Assembly (NCBI RefSeq): GCF_020966775.1 | Contig: NZ_JAJKFV010000002.1 | Coordinates: 558,001 to 622,000, forward strand | Source of the DNA: Rhodopirellula halodulae | GTDB lineage: Bacteria; Planctomycetota; Planctomycetia; Pirellulales; Pirellulaceae | Reading direction: 5' to 3' | Length of the DNA stretch: 64,000 nt | Part shown: piece after piece, positions 42,106 to 54,349 of the stretch | How the letters are laid out: each line of letters opens with the position of its first letter | How positions within the stretch are numbered: the stretch's first letter is position 1 | Position numbers and translations under genes: made by a program | The notes under the pieces: model-generated | Told to the model about the DNA's origin: nothing | The model's input: only the letters and a program-made list of their open reading frames with translations | Database searches by the model: none

Positions 42106-43557
42106 ATGTCCCGCATGGTCGTTAACGAGACCGCCTTCGACGAAATGAATCGCGAATTGGTGGAGTCGACACCCGCACCCGAGTCATCCACCGGAGTGTT
42201 GCAGGGACTGTTTGCCTTGGCGATTCCCCTGTTGTTGATTCTAGCCGCCGCGCTGAATCCATTGGATCAGTCGGATGCGACGCCGGCCGGTTCTGCCGGC
42301 GCGGGGCTCACGTTAGAAGTTGCACTGAAACTGCTGTTGGCGGCGAACGTTGGCCTGGTGGCATTGGCGGGCTGGTTGTTGTGCCCGCCGGTTCGTCAAC
42401 GATTGGCTCGGTTTCCTGGATCGGTCTTGGTGATGCTGGGTGTCGTCTTGTTGGGAACCAGTGTCGTTGCCTATACACCGGCGGCCAATGTGTCGCGGGC
42501 GGCTTCGCTGATCAACGGTTTCTACATTGTCTTCGCTGCGGTTGCGTTGCATTTTCTGACGCTGCAACAAACCATCCGGTGTGTCTTGATCGGATTGGTG
42601 ATTCACTTGGTGGCCGCGTGGGCTTTGTACTGGATGGGTGGTGACACCGCGGTCTACGAAGAAGAGTTTTCGCAGACGCTGATCGTCGAGCGGATGGGCA
42701 GCACCGCTCACCCTAATTCTCTCGGTCGCATCGCAACCCTGGCGATCGTCACGTGTTTGTCCCTTTGGCGAATTCGAACACGGCCCATGCGACCATTTGA
42801 TTTTGTCTCGCTGGGTTTTGTTTTCGTGATTGCCGCGGCAACCATTTTGGAGACCATGAGTCGCACCGCCGCGGTTGCCTGTGCCGCTTCCGCTTTGGCA
42901 ATCATGAGCGACCGTCTGTCCAATCGGCGAGGCGTGGCGCTTTCGCTGTTGGCGGCCATGACCATCTGTTTGATTGTTCTGTCGATCGGGTTGTTGTCCG
43001 AGGGATCCGATGTGGGCAGCCGCGTCGTTGCGGTGGGGACCAAAACAGGGGATGTGGATGAATTGACTTCCGCGACCGGGCGGACTGAAATCTGGGCAGA
43101 GGCCATTCGATTGATTGCTCATCGCCCTTTGACCGGATGGGGTTTGAACAGTTCGCCGCTGTTGATGGAAGACTATTCACACCACACGCACAACTTGTTG
43201 TTGCATGCATTCTTCTCGGCAGGCTTGTTCGCGGGTCTGTGCATGGCCGTGTTGATTGGATGGACGATCTATCACGGATTCACCGTCGTCGACCCGTTGT
43301 TTCGCGGCATCGCGGCTTACATTTGTGTCTCAGGTTTGTTTGAAGACACCGCGTTTGAAACGTTCCCTTTCGCGTCCACGTTGCTGTGGATGTTGGTGCT
43401 GTTGGCTGCGGCAGATCAGAGAGCAACGGATCAGCGAGCGGCGGATCTCGCGACGGACGCGGACGCAAACGAAGACGAGGAGCTCGTCCAAACTCACGCG
43501 ACGGGGATCATGCAACCGGGGACCACGCCACCAGGAATCACGCAATCAAATCCTTGA
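42106..43557 (+). CDS. O-antigen ligase/polymerase-like membrane protein
   Basis: A 483-residue protein with about eleven hydrophobic segments. The Wzy_C/O-antigen ligase signature is in the C-terminal half: [19 protein letters not shown] and [20 protein letters not shown] with the conserved histidines, then [15 protein letters not shown]. These enzymes join or polymerise lipid-linked glycans at the periplasmic side of the inner membrane. The C-terminal 45 residues are polar and acidic. The last 20 bases overlap the convergent DUF1501 gene. No other polysaccharide gene is adjacent, so its polymer is unknown. Confidence 0.85.
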   Translation: MSRMVVNETAFDEMNRELVESTPAPESSTGVLQGLFALAIPLLLILAAALNPLDQSDATPAGSAGAGLTLEVALKLLLAANVGLVALAGWLLCPPVRQRLARFPGSVLVMLGVVLLGTSVVAYTPAANVSRAASLINGFYIVFAAVALHFLTLQQTIRCVLIGLVIHLVAAWALYWMGGDTAVYEEEFSQTLIVERMGSTAHPNSLGRIATLAIVTCLSLWRIRTRPMRPFDFVSLGFVFVIAAATILETMSRTAAVACAASALAIMSDRLSNRRGVALSLLAAMTICLIVLSIGLLSEGSDVGSRVVAVGTKTGDVDELTSATGRTEIWAEAIRLIAHRPLTGWGLNSSPLLMEDYSHHTHNLLLHAFFSAGLFAGLCMAVLIGWTIYHGFTVVDPLFRGIAAYICVSGLFEDTAFETFPFASTLLWMLVLLAAADQRATDQRAADLATDADANEDEELVQTHATGIMQPGTTPPGITQSNP

Positions 43558-45049
43558 TCACATGAGCTTCTTCGACTCCAGTGAGTCTTTGACTGAGGCC
43601 TCGGAATTTGAAAGTGAAACGTTCGTGATCGATGCCCAGCAAATTCAACACGGTCGCATTCAAGTCGCGAATGTGCACGGGGTTTTCGAGAATGTTGTAG
43701 GAGAACTCATCGGTCTTTCCGTAGTCGTAACCTGACTTGACGCCGCCGCCGGCCATCCAGGTTGTGAAGCAACGTCCGTGGTGGTCTCGTCCGGAACTCG
43801 GGTTGTCGATTTGGCCTTGGCTGTACACGGTGCGTCCAAATTCGCCGCCCCAAATGACCAGCGTGTCCTCCAACATGCCAAGCCGTTTCAAATCGGTCAC
43901 CAACGCCGCGGAAGCCTGATCGACGTCCTTGCACTGTCGCGGCAATTGATTGCGAATGGCAATGTGTTGGTCCCATCCGCGATGAAACAATTGAATGAAC
44001 CGAACACCACGCTCAGCCATTCTTCGCGCCAGCAAACAATTTGCCGCGAAGGAACCTGGCCGACGTGCCTCTTCGCCGTACAGCTCAAACGTGGATTCGG
44101 GCTCATCGGAAACATCCGTTAGGTCGGGCACCGAAGTTTGCATTCGGTAGGCCATCTCATAGGCCTCGATGCGAGCGAGTGTTTCTGGATCACCGGTTGC
44201 TTCGGAATGCATTTGATTCAATTGACCCAAGGTGTTCAGTAGTTCCCGTCTCGAGTCACGGGAGACACCCTTGGGGTTCTTCAGATACAACACCGGATTG
44301 GCTCCCGGACGGAGCATCACACCTTGATGACTGGAGGGCAGATAGCCGCTTCCCCACAACCTGGAAAACAGCGGTTGGCCAGGGTTCTTTCCACTGCCTT
44401 GGCTGAGCAACACCATGTACGCGGGAAAGTCCTCGTTCTCGGATCCCAATCCGTAGCTCAACCAAGCCCCCATCGATGCGTGGCCCATTTGTTGGGAACC
44501 CGTGTTGATGTAAGTTACCGCGGGGTCGTGGTTGATGGCCTCCGTCCACATCGATCGGACAATCGAGATGTCATCCGTGATGCCTTGCAAATGCGGCAGC
44601 AGATTGCCAATCCAGGTTCCATGCTCCCCGCATCGTTTTCCGCCCCAAAGTGGTTTGACCACAGGAAAACTATTTTGACGCGACGTCATGCCCGTCAATC
44701 GTTGTCCGCCACGAACGGAATCGGGCAAGTTCGTTCCGTGCAACTGTTCCAGTTCGTCTTTGTGATCGAACAAATCGATGTGGCTGGGACCGCCGGATTG
44801 GAACAGATAAATGACCCGCTTGGCTTTGGGGGCAAAGTGAGGCAGTCCTGGCATTCCTCCCGACGCAATCTTTGACGGATCGTTTTGAGGTGACGTTGGT
44901 GGTGACGCGGTTTGATTGGATGCGTCGGAGGCCAACAGTTTTCCGAGTGCCATAGCACCCAGTCCCGCCGCGGTGCTGCTGAACAGTGCACGTCGAGTCA
45001 TCCATTGCGATTGACGCAAACCGACTTCGTGGAGCAAGGATCGATTCAT
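43538..45049 (-). CDS. DUF1501 (sulfatase-fold) exported protein, partner of PSD1
   Basis: A 503-residue DUF1501 protein. The twin-arginine signal ([20 protein letters not shown]) suggests folded export through Tat. Features include [56 protein letters not shown] and [17 protein letters not shown]. The fold belongs to the alkaline-phosphatase superfamily. DUF1501 genes nearly always follow PSD1 cytochrome genes in planctomycetes, as here (62 bases downstream of the PSD1 fusion). The reaction is not known. ATG 45049 is used so that the Tat signal is N-terminal. Confidence 0.9.
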   Translation of the reverse strand: MNRSLLHEVGLRQSQWMTRRALFSSTAAGLGAMALGKLLASDASNQTASPPTSPQNDPSKIASGGMPGLPHFAPKAKRVIYLFQSGGPSHIDLFDHKDELEQLHGTNLPDSVRGGQRLTGMTSRQNSFPVVKPLWGGKRCGEHGTWIGNLLPHLQGITDDISIVRSMWTEAINHDPAVTYINTGSQQMGHASMGAWLSYGLGSENEDFPAYMVLLSQGSGKNPGQPLFSRLWGSGYLPSSHQGVMLRPGANPVLYLKNPKGVSRDSRRELLNTLGQLNQMHSEATGDPETLARIEAYEMAYRMQTSVPDLTDVSDEPESTFELYGEEARRPGSFAANCLLARRMAERGVRFIQLFHRGWDQHIAIRNQLPRQCKDVDQASAALVTDLKRLGMLEDTLVIWGGEFGRTVYSQGQIDNPSSGRDHHGRCFTTWMAGGGVKSGYDYGKTDEFSYNILENPVHIRDLNATVLNLLGIDHERFTFKFRGLSQRLTGVEEAHVIKDLIA

Positions 45050-45111
45050 GATGGATTGGGAAATGGTGGGGAGCGGGTGAACGTGATAGAGACGTGGATT
45101 CAGAATGCGGA

Positions 45112-48100
45112 TTAGAGCCGCGTCAATGTTTCGCTGAGATTCAACATCAAGCTGGCGACTTGCATCCACGCTGCGTGTTCGACGGGATCCAATTGTTCGG
45201 ATCGAGGCGACTCGCCGACTGAGATCGCTGCCGCCGCATCGTTGGGCGATTGGGAAAAACGTTCTCGCTGCGAAAGCAGGAACTGTTTCATGGCAGACTG
45301 TTCCGCAGGTTTTGCAGCTCGCCCCAGAACGATCTGGTACGCTCGCTCGACACGTTCCGAGTCCGTGTCGTCACCCGTCAACAAACGCTCGGCCAACGCT
45401 CGTGCGGCCTCGGCGAACTGAGGATCGTTCAATGTGACCAACGCCTGGATGGGAGTGTTGGTCGCGCCTCGCTGCATCACACACATCTCTCGGCTGGGTG
45501 CATCAAAGGCGGACATCGCCGGGTGCGGGCTGGTCCGTTTGACGATGGTGTAAAGACTACGTCGATAGAGTTTCTCGCCGTGGTCTTGAACGAAGACTTG
45601 TTTGGTTGCGGGCGTGCTGCCGAAGTGACTGACTTCTTTCCACAACGCGGGCGGTTGATAAGGTTGCACGCTGGGGCCACCAATTCGTGGAACCAACAAT
45701 TGACTGACCGCCAATGCTTGATCGCGAATGAACTCGGCGGGCAAACGAAAGCGAGGTCCGCGGGCCAGCAGCCGATTTTGGGGATCCAGTTCCAATTGTT
45801 CCGCGGTGGCGCGCGATTGTTGTCGGTAGGTGGCGCTGCCGACAATTTGTCGGATCAGTTCCTTTTGATTCCAACCCGATTGAACGAACTGAGTCGCCAA
45901 GTGATCGAGCAATTCCGGGTGACTTGGATATTCGCCTTGCGAGCCAAAGTCCGCCGACGTCGCAACCAAACCCGTGCCAAAGAACAAGGCCCAAAGGCGA
46001 TTGACCGCAACGCGAGACGTCAGCGGATGTTCCGGGGCAATCAACCACTTGGCCAGATCCAAACGGGTCGAACTTTCGGACGATAGTTCCGGCAGCACGC
46101 GTGGAACCTGCGGCGTCACGCGATCGGTCGGCGAATCATATTGCCCGCGATCGAGAACGAACGTCTCCCGTGGTTTCGTTGCGGTGTTCATGACCATGGT
46201 CGAATGAGCCGCCGTCAGGACGTTCACCCTCTCCTCCAAATTCGCAACTCGAACACGAAGAGGCCTTAGCTCGGGGCTGTGCTTACGAAACGCTTGCAGA
46301 ACAGTCGCTCGCTTTGCATCGTCCCAGGTGGCCGGTTCCTCTTGGATGGCTGCAATCAAAGAGTCCGACCAACGACTATCGGTGTCGTTTCCGGTGAAAG
46401 GTTGCACTTGCCATTGAAACGGCATCGACTGATTCTGACCGAACACCAATAGGACACTCATGAATGGCGTTTGTTTCGGATCAATCGGTCGGTCAAACGT
46501 CAGCGTCAGATGTTGTTCTGTTTGGCCATCGGCTGGTTGCCACCAAAGCGAGTTGTCTTCGGTGAGAACGGAATCGGCGGGATGTCCTTCGGGTTGGCTG
46601 CTTGCCGTGACCTGGTCAAAAGCAACTTGGCTGTGATAGTCGACTTGTTCCGCCGGTTGCTGAGTGGCCGAAACCAGAATCGTGGTGACTTTGGGAACGG
46701 AGCCTGCAAACGGCGTCAAAGCCATTTGTGGCGGGGTCGGTTCCTTGGTGACATCGTCGGTCTTCTTTGGCGGTAGTTCACGCGGTTGAAAGACGATTCG
46801 CAGACCATGGATGGGTAATTGAGAGTCTTCGCCGGTTGCCAATCGAAGCGAATGGCTCATTCCGTTCAATCCACCACTGGGTTGCTCAATCGTTACTGTT
46901 CCGTCAGGCGAGAAATCAAAGTCGCCGCGCATGTTGGGTGACGAGACGTCTTGCAACTCAATAGGAACCAACGCGAATTGGTCGCCGCGATTTTGTTCTG
47001 TCTTTCGTTGTTGCTTGAGCCAGCGATCCAGTCCCTCAGTGGTGGTTGCGAGCTCGTCATGGAGTTGTTGCAGTTCCGTTTGTAGCGATTCAAGTTCATC
47101 GGTTTTCAGGACGGTCTGAGCCTGCATCTGCGGTGCGGCGTTCCGACCAGCGTTGCCATCCAACCCACGATCCTCAAGCTCATTGAAGAAGGCAAAGAAC
47201 TCGTAATATTCCCGTTGTGAAATAAGATCGTACTTGTGGTCGTGGCATTGAGCACAACCCATGGTCAATCCCAGGAACACTTCGCTGGTCGTCTTGACTC
47301 GATCCGCCGTGTAGTTCGTGAGGTTTTCTTCTGGGATCGTGCCGCCTTCATGGGTGATCATGTGATTGCGATTGAATCCCGTTGCGATTCGTTGCGAGGC
47401 GGTCGCGTTGGGCAACAAATCGCCCGCCAATTGCTCCATCAAGAATTGATCAAATGGCATGTTGTCGTTGTAGGCTTGGATCACCCAGTCTCGCCACAGC
47501 CACATGTGCCGACCACCGTCGATGGAATAGCCGTTGGTGTCCGCGTAGCGAGCTTGATCCAACCAAGGCAACGCCATGCGTTCGCCAAAATGTGGTGACC
47601 GCAACAGTCGGTTGACGGTTTCCTCGTAAGCGGGTTCACCGTCAGGCTGATAATCGGATACGAAACGCTCCACCTCATCGGGCGATGGCGGCAACCCGGT
47701 CAAGTCCAACGTCAACCGACGAATCAGGGTACGAGGATCAGCTTCGGGTGAAGGCACCATGCCGGCTTCTGCCAGTCGCTGAGCCACAAATCGGTCCAAG
47801 TCGTTTCGAACCCAATTCGAATCGGAGCCTTCCTCTTCGAAGTCGACCTGCGGCACTTTCGGTTCAGCCGGCGGGATGAACGCCCAATGGCCTTCATAAA
47901 CGGCACCTTCTTCGATCCAGCGTTTCAGGAGAGTTTTCTGCTCCGCCGTCAGAACCAGATGCGACTCGGGTGGCGGCATCAGCAGGTCAGGGTCGTCGCT
48001 GGTGATGCGATTCCAAGCCTCACTGCTTTCCAAATCGCCGGGCACGATCGGCTGGTAGCCACCGAGGTCTTCTGTGGCTCCTTCCAGTGTGTCCAGACGC

Positions 48101-48696
48101 AGGTCTGCGCGACGACCATGTTCGTCGGGTCCGTGACAATGAAAGCAAGTTTCCGAAAGAATTGGGCGGATGTCGCGGTTGAATTGCAAGGGCCGATCCT
48201 TCGCCGATTGGACTTCTGGGATGGAAGCCACGGTCAATGCCGGATGGTTCATCGAACCAGTCGACTGAATGACCTTCCAAGGATTGGGCGAACGGCGAGA
48301 TGGCACGTTACCTGCCGCCGCATTGGGAGCTTCGATCGCAGCGGTTGTCGTAGGCCTCGGATCGGAAATGTTGACGGACGCCACACGGATCGGTGATGTC
48401 ACGAAACTGGACTGCGGCGCGATCACTCCCACGACCACCACCGCGACTGCGGCGACGCTCCATGTCAAGAAATGACGAAAGGTGGTGGGATCCGCTTTTG
48501 CGACTGTGGTGACGTTCCGATCAACCTTCGAAGTTGAGTTGGACAACGCCTGCACTAATTCGCACGCGTCCAAGTATTGATCGAGCGCCTCCGGTTCGGT
48601 GAGCAAAAGCTGACGCAGCTCTTCCGCGGTGTCTGTTGTCAATTGACCCGATAGATGATCGGACAGCAGGATATCCAGTCGTTCCTGAGAACTCAT
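45112..48696 (-). CDS. Fusion of anti-sigma domain, membrane helix, c-type cytochrome and PSD1 (DUF1549/DUF1553)
   Basis: A 1194-residue protein. Residues 1-70 ([20 protein letters not shown]...) are an anti-sigma-like helical domain, and one membrane helix lies at about 75-93. The periplasmic part begins with a heme-c segment with CFHCH (184-188), then DUF1549 (about 300-520, [20 protein letters not shown]) with a second CxxCH (CAQCH) near residue 500, a less conserved insertion, and DUF1553 (about 870-1130, [13 protein letters not shown]). The ATG overlaps the stop of the ECF sigma gene (ATGA at 48693-48696). This suggests a redox or polymer signal passed from the cytochrome part to the sigma factor. 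The enzyme activity is unknown. Confidence 0.88.
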   Translation of the reverse strand: MSSQERLDILLSDHLSGQLTTDTAEELRQLLLTEPEALDQYLDACELVQALSNSTSKVDRNVTTVAKADPTTFRHFLTWSVAAVAVVVVGVIAPQSSFVTSPIRVASVNISDPRPTTTAAIEAPNAAAGNVPSRRSPNPWKVIQSTGSMNHPALTVASIPEVQSAKDRPLQFNRDIRPILSETCFHCHGPDEHGRRADLRLDTLEGATEDLGGYQPIVPGDLESSEAWNRITSDDPDLLMPPPESHLVLTAEQKTLLKRWIEEGAVYEGHWAFIPPAEPKVPQVDFEEEGSDSNWVRNDLDRFVAQRLAEAGMVPSPEADPRTLIRRLTLDLTGLPPSPDEVERFVSDYQPDGEPAYEETVNRLLRSPHFGERMALPWLDQARYADTNGYSIDGGRHMWLWRDWVIQAYNDNMPFDQFLMEQLAGDLLPNATASQRIATGFNRNHMITHEGGTIPEENLTNYTADRVKTTSEVFLGLTMGCAQCHDHKYDLISQREYYEFFAFFNELEDRGLDGNAGRNAAPQMQAQTVLKTDELESLQTELQQLHDELATTTEGLDRWLKQQRKTEQNRGDQFALVPIELQDVSSPNMRGDFDFSPDGTVTIEQPSGGLNGMSHSLRLATGEDSQLPIHGLRIVFQPRELPPKKTDDVTKEPTPPQMALTPFAGSVPKVTTILVSATQQPAEQVDYHSQVAFDQVTASSQPEGHPADSVLTEDNSLWWQPADGQTEQHLTLTFDRPIDPKQTPFMSVLLVFGQNQSMPFQWQVQPFTGNDTDSRWSDSLIAAIQEEPATWDDAKRATVLQAFRKHSPELRPLRVRVANLEERVNVLTAAHSTMVMNTATKPRETFVLDRGQYDSPTDRVTPQVPRVLPELSSESSTRLDLAKWLIAPEHPLTSRVAVNRLWALFFGTGLVATSADFGSQGEYPSHPELLDHLATQFVQSGWNQKELIRQIVGSATYRQQSRATAEQLELDPQNRLLARGPRFRLPAEFIRDQALAVSQLLVPRIGGPSVQPYQPPALWKEVSHFGSTPATKQVFVQDHGEKLYRRSLYTIVKRTSPHPAMSAFDAPSREMCVMQRGATNTPIQALVTLNDPQFAEAARALAERLLTGDDTDSERVERAYQIVLGRAAKPAEQSAMKQFLLSQRERFSQSPNDAAAAISVGESPRSEQLDPVEHAAWMQVASLMLNLSETLTRL

Positions 48697-49292
48697 TGGG
48701 CTTCTGCGATTTGATGAGGAAGGGAATGCAGCGGAGGATTGGGTTCCGCATCGTTGATATTCGCGTGAGATCGAACGCAGCGAATCAGTTGTTGTCGAGC
48801 TCGATGAAGCGCTTGCCCGATCGCATTGGGGGTGCGGTTTCGGGAAACGGCCAGGTCGTGAAGGCTATGTCCATGTAAATAAAACTGTTCCACCAATTCG
48901 CGTTGATGGTCAGGCAACTTGTCCAAGCAATGATTCAACTGGTTCCAGTTCAATTGTTGTTGGTCCTGCTGCATTCTTTCGCGATGTCGCTTTTCGATCA
49001 CCTCATGCAGACGGTCGTCGACCAGCATCACGGACTTGGTGGTTGCCGCTTTGCGTGATTGATTGCGATGATGGTTGCAGGCAATTTGGCTGAGCCACGC
49101 ATTGAAGTTGGTGTTCTCAACGTACGAGTCTCGCTTTTCCATCGCGGTCACGTTGGCCGATTGCAGCAAGTCCTGCGCAGCATGCACCGAACCGGTGAGC
49201 CGGATTAAATATCCGAGCACCGGTTGTTGAGCCTGCTGAAGCAGCGTTTCGAATTCCGCTTGCGAATCTGCCAAACCTGGGGTCTCCACCAA
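48693..49292 (-). CDS. ECF RNA polymerase sigma factor, partner of the PSD1 fusion
   Basis: A 199-residue sigma factor. Region 2: [21 protein letters not shown], then [20 protein letters not shown] and [19 protein letters not shown]. Region 4: [20 protein letters not shown] with the DNA-binding helix [27 protein letters not shown]. The start codon is TTG (49292) or GTG (49289); no ATG is available. The gene is the first of an operon with the anti-sigma/cytochrome fusion and the DUF1501 gene, and diverges from a sialate esterase gene. It may control these or other polysaccharide genes. Confidence 0.88.
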   Translation of the reverse strand: MVETPGLADSQAEFETLLQQAQQPVLGYLIRLTGSVHAAQDLLQSANVTAMEKRDSYVENTNFNAWLSQIACNHHRNQSRKAATTKSVMLVDDRLHEVIEKRHRERMQQDQQQLNWNQLNHCLDKLPDHQRELVEQFYLHGHSLHDLAVSRNRTPNAIGQALHRARQQLIRCVRSHANINDAEPNPPLHSLPHQIAEAQ

Positions 49293-49432
49293 GAGATGTC
49301 TCCAACAACAGCCGTTTTACTCGGAATCTTGGGACTTTTCCCGAATCGGTCGGCACACCATCGGGTTGTGGTGAGCGATTATGCTGCTGCGTTCCCCCTC
49401 CTTTCCTTCCTACCTTCGGAGACCCTCCCACC

Positions 49433-50989
49433 ATGAAATCTCTTAAATGGCGGCCATCTGTGCTCGCCGCATTTGTTGTCGCTGAGTGTTTGTTGCTCCA
49501 ATTGCAAACACCAGCTCAGGCTGAATTGATGATGCCATCGATCTTTGGCGATTCGATGGTGGTTCAACGGAACGAACCCGTTCATGTCTGGGGATGGACG
49601 GAGCCCGGGCAAGAAGTTCGCGTTCAATTGGGTGATCGTGCGGCTTCGGGCAAGGCCAACGGCGAAGGACGTTTTGATGTTTCGGTGCCCTCCCTTCCCG
49701 CAGGTGGACCTTACGAATTGACGGTCAAAGCCGACGAGACAAAAACCTTCACGGATGTGCTCGTGGGAGAGGTTTGGATTTGTTCAGGCCAGTCCAACAT
49801 GGCGTGGTCGGTTCGCAGTGCCAACGATCCTGATTTGGAATCGTTGTCGGCAAATTATCCCGAGATTCGTTTGATCTCGGTTCCACAAGTCGGAACGCAA
49901 GAGCCGCAACGCGATTTCAAAGGGCAATGGGCCGCGGCGACACCGGAAACCGTCAAGGACTTCTCGGCCGTTGGTTATTTTTTTGGTCGTCAACTGCATC
50001 AAACACTCGATGTCCCGATCGGTTTGATTGACAACGCCTGGGGTGGTTCCGCCGCAGAAGCCTGGGTTCCACGCGACGTGTTGGAAGCCGATGGCAAGTA
50101 CGAATCGATGCTCGCCGGTTGGGACAACCGAATGGCCAAGTACGATTACGATGCGCTACTGGAAGCTTGGAAAGAAAAGCAAAAGGCGTGGGTTGAAAAA
50201 GGTCGAAATGGGAACGCGCCGCGACGACCGCGGGACGATTCGGCCGGAAATCATCGTCCTGCCAATATCTACAACGGAGTCTTGCTACCGACCATTGGTT
50301 ACACGATGCGAGGTGTGATTTGGTACCAAGGCGAATCCAATGCAGGGCGAGCCTACGAGTACCGCGATTTGTTCCCGTTGATGATTCAAACGTGGCGCGA
50401 CCAATGGGGACAAGGTGATTTTCCGTTTTACTGGGTTCAGCTTGCTGACTTTCGATCCGAAGTTGATGAGCCCACCGACAGTTCGTGGGCCGAACTTCGC
50501 GAAGCCCAAACGATGACCATGTCTCGGTTGCCCAACACGGGCGAAGCGGTGATTCTGAACTTGGGCGAATCGGCGGACATTCACCCCAAGAACAAACAGG
50601 ACGTTGCCAAGCGATTGGCTCGTTGGGCGTTGGCGAAAGACTATGGCTATGATTTGCCGTATCGCAGTCCCACCTATCGCGATGCCGAGTTCGATGGCAA
50701 CAAAGCCATTGTCCGCTTTGATCATGTGGGTGCCGGCTTGGACACGTTCGATGTCAATGAAGCCATCGGGTTCACCTTGGCAGGCGAAAATCAAAAGTTC
50801 GTTCGTGCGAACGCCAAGATTGTCTCCAAGGACACGGTCGAAGTCACCGCCGAAGGCATCACCAACCCGGTCGCCGTCCGATACGCTTGGGCCGACAACC
50901 CCGTGTGCAACGTCCAAAGCAAAGAAGGTCTCCCGATGACCCCCTTCCGATCCGACGACTGGCCGGGCGTCACTCAACCCAAAGAGTGA
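49433..50989 (+). CDS. Secreted sialate O-acetylesterase family protein
   Basis: A 518-residue exported SGNH-hydrolase. A signal peptide ([21 protein letters not shown]) leads to [24 protein letters not shown], a beta domain, then the catalytic-serine block [45 protein letters not shown] with the conserved Gly/Glu/Asn, and [20 protein letters not shown] with the catalytic Asp-x-x-His (DIHP). The family removes acetyl esters from sialic acids or other sugars. It is divergent from the sigma/PSD1 operon and ends in a clear terminator. The substrate here may be an algal acetylated sugar. Confidence 0.9.
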   Translation: MKSLKWRPSVLAAFVVAECLLLQLQTPAQAELMMPSIFGDSMVVQRNEPVHVWGWTEPGQEVRVQLGDRAASGKANGEGRFDVSVPSLPAGGPYELTVKADETKTFTDVLVGEVWICSGQSNMAWSVRSANDPDLESLSANYPEIRLISVPQVGTQEPQRDFKGQWAAATPETVKDFSAVGYFFGRQLHQTLDVPIGLIDNAWGGSAAEAWVPRDVLEADGKYESMLAGWDNRMAKYDYDALLEAWKEKQKAWVEKGRNGNAPRRPRDDSAGNHRPANIYNGVLLPTIGYTMRGVIWYQGESNAGRAYEYRDLFPLMIQTWRDQWGQGDFPFYWVQLADFRSEVDEPTDSSWAELREAQTMTMSRLPNTGEAVILNLGESADIHPKNKQDVAKRLARWALAKDYGYDLPYRSPTYRDAEFDGNKAIVRFDHVGAGLDTFDVNEAIGFTLAGENQKFVRANAKIVSKDTVEVTAEGITNPVAVRYAWADNPVCNVQSKEGLPMTPFRSDDWPGVTQPKE

Positions 50990-51452
50990 GTTGAAACAAT
51001 ACCGATTGCTGCGACGCAGTTCATACCAGCCCCATTTTCCCGATCGGCGGAGAGTGGGGCTTTTTGTTAGGTAAACAGAGAATCACTTTTCGAGGGTAAG
51101 AGGCAGCGGCAGTTTGTGGCGGGGCGAACGCCACTCTGCGAGGGTGCGAACTGGAACCAGATGGAGGTGAAAGCGGCTTCATGCTCGGGAAGATAGATTC
51201 TTTGACCTCCAGTTTCAGCCTTGCGTGAATTTGCTCTCTTTGTGAGATAAGGCACCTCTAAATGAAGTTGAAGAGATTTGAGGCGACTTTCAGGCGATCT
51301 CAATTTTCATCGCTTTATTTCCAGAAATGATCGTTTTTTAGTTGCTTGTGCTCAAAAACCACCCATAGGATCTGTCTATAGGCTTCTAGCGGTGGGGGTG
51401 TGGAACTCCCTGCCGCATCGTTTTAATCCATTTGGCAGAAGACGAGGGAAAG
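50990..51452. other. Intergenic region upstream of the DUF1559 gene
   Basis: 463 bases. It starts with a terminator (51028-51065). The rest is A/T-richer than the surrounding genes, particularly 51230-51370, and probably holds the promoter of the DUF1559 gene. A short open frame on the minus strand (51067-51303) looks unnatural and is not called. Confidence 0.5.
51028..51065 (+). terminator. Terminator after the sialate esterase gene
   Basis: AGCCCCA pairs with TGGGGCT across a loop that itself holds the palindrome CCGATCGG, followed by five T. It lies 38 bases after the esterase stop. Confidence 0.75.
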
Positions 51453-52709
51453 ATGATTGGGCACGAAAACGGTTCTCGACGAACCGCCTTTACCTTGGTG
51501 GAATTGTTGGTGGTGATTGCCATCATCGGGGTCCTAGTCGGGTTGCTTCTACCGGCGGTCCAGGCCGCTCGTGAAGCGGCACGGCGGATGAGTTGCAGCA
51601 ACAACTTCAAGCAACTCGGGTTGGCAATTCACAACTACCACGCGGCGTTTAGCCAATTGCCTCCGCACGGAGGTGGAACTGGACCCGGCGTGGAAACACC
51701 ATCGGATTGGTGGCGGGCGAGCAACACCGCGAACCGCAAGAGCTTGAGCGTGATGGTCGCGCTCACTCCGTATTTCGAACAGCAAGGATTGTGGGAACAC
51801 ATCTCCAACCCAAGTCGTCAGACGGTGACCGGCGCCGCTCCTCCCGCACTGGGTGGCGTCTGGCCGGCGATGGGTCCCAGTCCAAAGGCGTATTCGACTA
51901 ACCCTGGTTACATTCCCTGGCAAACCGAGATCTCGATGCTTCGCTGTCCAAGCGATCCCGGGCAAGGATTGCCTGGTCGCGGACGCACGAACTATGGTCC
52001 ATGCCTGGGTGATTCACCTCAGATTCAGTTGCAGCTGCACTACGACTTGAGAACGTTTGTGCCGAGCACCAATACGGGCAATGTTGTGAAAGCCAAAGCT
52101 GCACATCGTGGCTACTTCGCACCCTATTCTTCGTTCAAATTTCGTGATGTCTTAGATGGTTTGTCCAACACGATTGCGATGGGCGAGTTGGTTTCGAACC
52201 TTGGTGACAATGCGATCAACGGTTCATTGTCGTGGGATTCGGGTGGATCCGATGGTGACGTCACCAACAATCCGCTTCACTGCGTCGACTCTGGCGAAAT
52301 TGATCCGCAACGTCCCCAGTTTTGGTGTCCGTCCGGCGGAACGGGGTGCACGCCACCGGCCCGCATCGTTAACGCGGAGACCAACGGTCGCGGAATGAGT
52401 TGGGCTTCTGCATTTCGCCTGTCGATTTCCGGTGTCTTTACCGTCAGGCCTCCCAATAGCGAACTCTGCATTGGTCACTGGGCGGACCACCCCGGGAACT
52501 TCTCACCCAGCAGTCATCACCAAGGCGGTTGCCATGTGTTGATGGGAGATGGTGCCGTCAAGTTCATTTCCGATTCCATCGAGTCGGGCAACCAAAGCGC
52601 TCCGATGATCAGTTCGACCAATCAGCCCGGCGGGATGAGCCCCTACGGAGTTTGGGGAGCACTCGGTAGTAAGGCGAGCAAAGAAACGATTTCTGACGAA
52701 GTGTTCTGA
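51453..52709 (+). CDS. DUF1559 prepilin-like protein
   Basis: A 418-residue DUF1559 protein. The prepilin-like N-terminus is [18 protein letters not shown] and onward, followed by [20 protein letters not shown] and the C-terminal [19 protein letters not shown] good ribosome-binding site (GAGGGAAAG) lies right before ATG 51453, unusual in this window and a reason to reject the TTG 21 bases upstream. The middle part (about 100-330) is longer than in the other DUF1559 protein of this window and contains several cysteines. It is followed 116 bases later by a small lipoprotein gene. Confidence 0.9.
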   Translation: MIGHENGSRRTAFTLVELLVVIAIIGVLVGLLLPAVQAAREAARRMSCSNNFKQLGLAIHNYHAAFSQLPPHGGGTGPGVETPSDWWRASNTANRKSLSVMVALTPYFEQQGLWEHISNPSRQTVTGAAPPALGGVWPAMGPSPKAYSTNPGYIPWQTEISMLRCPSDPGQGLPGRGRTNYGPCLGDSPQIQLQLHYDLRTFVPSTNTGNVVKAKAAHRGYFAPYSSFKFRDVLDGLSNTIAMGELVSNLGDNAINGSLSWDSGGSDGDVTNNPLHCVDSGEIDPQRPQFWCPSGGTGCTPPARIVNAETNGRGMSWASAFRLSISGVFTVRPPNSELCIGHWADHPGNFSPSSHHQGGCHVLMGDGAVKFISDSIESGNQSAPMISSTNQPGGMSPYGVWGALGSKASKETISDEVF

Positions 52710-52825
52710 ACTCGCATCGGCATGTCGGGCACGATGGCGTGACATTCGAAAACGGAATGTTTGGCGACCCGATCCGACTTCATTTTTCAGTTTGATCGAA
52801 CGAAACCAATAACGAGGCATTTTTC

Positions 52826-53017
52826 ATGAGTCATCCAACACTCAAGCATTGTGCATGGACTTTTTCATGCATGTTGCTGATCACGTTTGCGACAGGTTGC
52901 GACGATTCCGACGGGACGATCGTTGTACCTGACACGGAGCAAACCTCTTCGGAAGTTCCCACCAGCGAAATGAGCGAGGAGGAATACGCAAAGGAGTTGC
53001 AGAAATCGATGCAGTGA
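52826..53017 (+). CDS. Small lipoprotein following the DUF1559 gene
   Basis: A 63-residue protein with a signal peptide and lipobox (LLITFATGC, Cys about 25), then a short acidic Ser/Thr/Glu-rich tail (EQTSSEVPTSEMSEEEYAKE). No domain is recognised. It follows a DUF1559 gene in the same direction, the same pairing as at 21.4-22.7 kb, which supports it as a real gene despite its size. Confidence 0.7.
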   Translation: MSHPTLKHCAWTFSCMLLITFATGCDDSDGTIVVPDTEQTSSEVPTSEMSEEEYAKELQKSMQ

Positions 53018-53077
53018 CCCGAGCGAGTCGTTCGCCGAGGCATATCGTGGTGACCGCTGTGCGGTGAGACACATGTG

Positions 53078-54349
53078 ATGTGCCCGAGGCCAGGTCACGT
53101 TCGAAGGGTGTGCCGATTCGTTCGGCGCACCCTTGCGGCATCTTTCAGTGTGGTTGATTGCGTTAAAAAGATTCCCAAGTTGCTCGTGAAAAGCTCTCTT
53201 GCCACCGATGCGTTTCTTCCATTCGCGAGATGGGGAATTCCGGTCTTCGTTTTGCTTGGAATGGCGTTACGAACCGATGCACAGGACACAGCCGCCCAAT
53301 TCGTCGGAAAAGCCGTGTGTGCGGAGTGTCACCAGGTGAACCATCGTTTGCATGCCATGTCGGGACATGCATCGACGTTTTCCATGGCGACGGAGCCCTC
53401 TGTGGCAAGATTGTTTGATGGGAAAACCGTTGATGCTGGGACGGAACATGGATTGTTGACTTACCAAGTTTCGGACGACGGATTGCGGGTCGATCGTTAT
53501 GCCACGGCAATCGAGTCAACGACCAAACAACCAAACAATGCAATCGATGGTGATCCAAAGGAACAAGCCGTCTTCCCGTATGCTTTGGGATCCGGACGCA
53601 ACGCAATCACTTTGCTGTCCCTGATGAATGACCAAGACGGTTCGTTCGCGATTGAGCACCGCGTTTCTTGGTATCCAAAGCGAGAACCCAACGCCACTCA
53701 CAACAAGCAAGACGGATACTTCGGTCTGACTCCGGGACATGATGGTGACGAACCGTCGGACTGGCTTGACTGTTTCGGTCAAAAGATTCGTGGTCAAAAG
53801 CTGGATTCTTGCATCGAGTGCCATTCCACAACCGGGCAAGTTGATCACGGCCAATTGGTGGATTTGATTCCAAACGTCAATTGTGAACGATGCCATGGAC
53901 CCGGCAGCGAGCATGTGCAACAAGCACGCCGTTCTGACTCACCGCCACCGTTCTCGGTTGGGCAAACTGATTGGGATTTCGAAGCCGAATTGCAACTGTG
54001 CGGTTCTTGTCATCGCTTGCCACGCCATTTGTCACCCAAGGAACTGCGAGACTACTCCAGCGAATTGCTGCGGTTGCAGCCGGTGGGTTTGTTGCGTAGC
54101 GAGTGCTATTTGCAATCCGATGGAAAGCTGATGTGTTCGACTTGTCACAACCCTCACATGGACGCGAAGCAGAAAACGAAGGATCAATACGACGCGGACT
54201 GTCGCGCATGCCACCAACCCGCGAAGGAAGACCACGTCGTTTGTTCAATTTCGACCGATAGTGGATGCGTCGATTGCCACATGCCGGCGATTGCAGTGGA
54301 ACAGGGCATGACCTTTCACGATCACTGGATTCGGATACGTGATGAGTGA
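53078..54349 (+). CDS. Exported multiheme cytochrome c (seven CxxCH)
   Basis: A protein of about 423 residues with seven heme-binding motifs: CAECH, CIECH, CERCH, CGSCH, CSTCH, CRACH and CVDCH. The arrangement and the late DCRACHQPAKEDH segment resemble cytochrome c554 or doubled-CxxCH families. A hydrophobic signal helix (WGIPVFVLLGMALRTDAQ) precedes the first heme. The role is periplasmic electron transfer, possibly with an enzyme function; the partner is unknown. The start is unclear: ATG 53078 is used, but GTG 53150 or GTG 53186 would give a more normal signal peptide. Its stop overlaps the next gene by 8 bases. Confidence 0.82.
   Translation: MCPRPGHVRRVCRFVRRTLAASFSVVDCVKKIPKLLVKSSLATDAFLPFARWGIPVFVLLGMALRTDAQDTAAQFVGKAVCAECHQVNHRLHAMSGHASTFSMATEPSVARLFDGKTVDAGTEHGLLTYQVSDDGLRVDRYATAIESTTKQPNNAIDGDPKEQAVFPYALGSGRNAITLLSLMNDQDGSFAIEHRVSWYPKREPNATHNKQDGYFGLTPGHDGDEPSDWLDCFGQKIRGQKLDSCIECHSTTGQVDHGQLVDLIPNVNCERCHGPGSEHVQQARRSDSPPPFSVGQTDWDFEAELQLCGSCHRLPRHLSPKELRDYSSELLRLQPVGLLRSECYLQSDGKLMCSTCHNPHMDAKQKTKDQYDADCRACHQPAKEDHVVCSISTDSGCVDCHMPAIAVEQGMTFHDHWIRIRDE

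Noticed and set aside
51067-51303. Short open frame on the minus strand in the gap before the DUF1559 gene
   Set aside because: No signal peptide, domain or ribosome-binding site, and it starts in the region expected to hold the promoter of the next gene.
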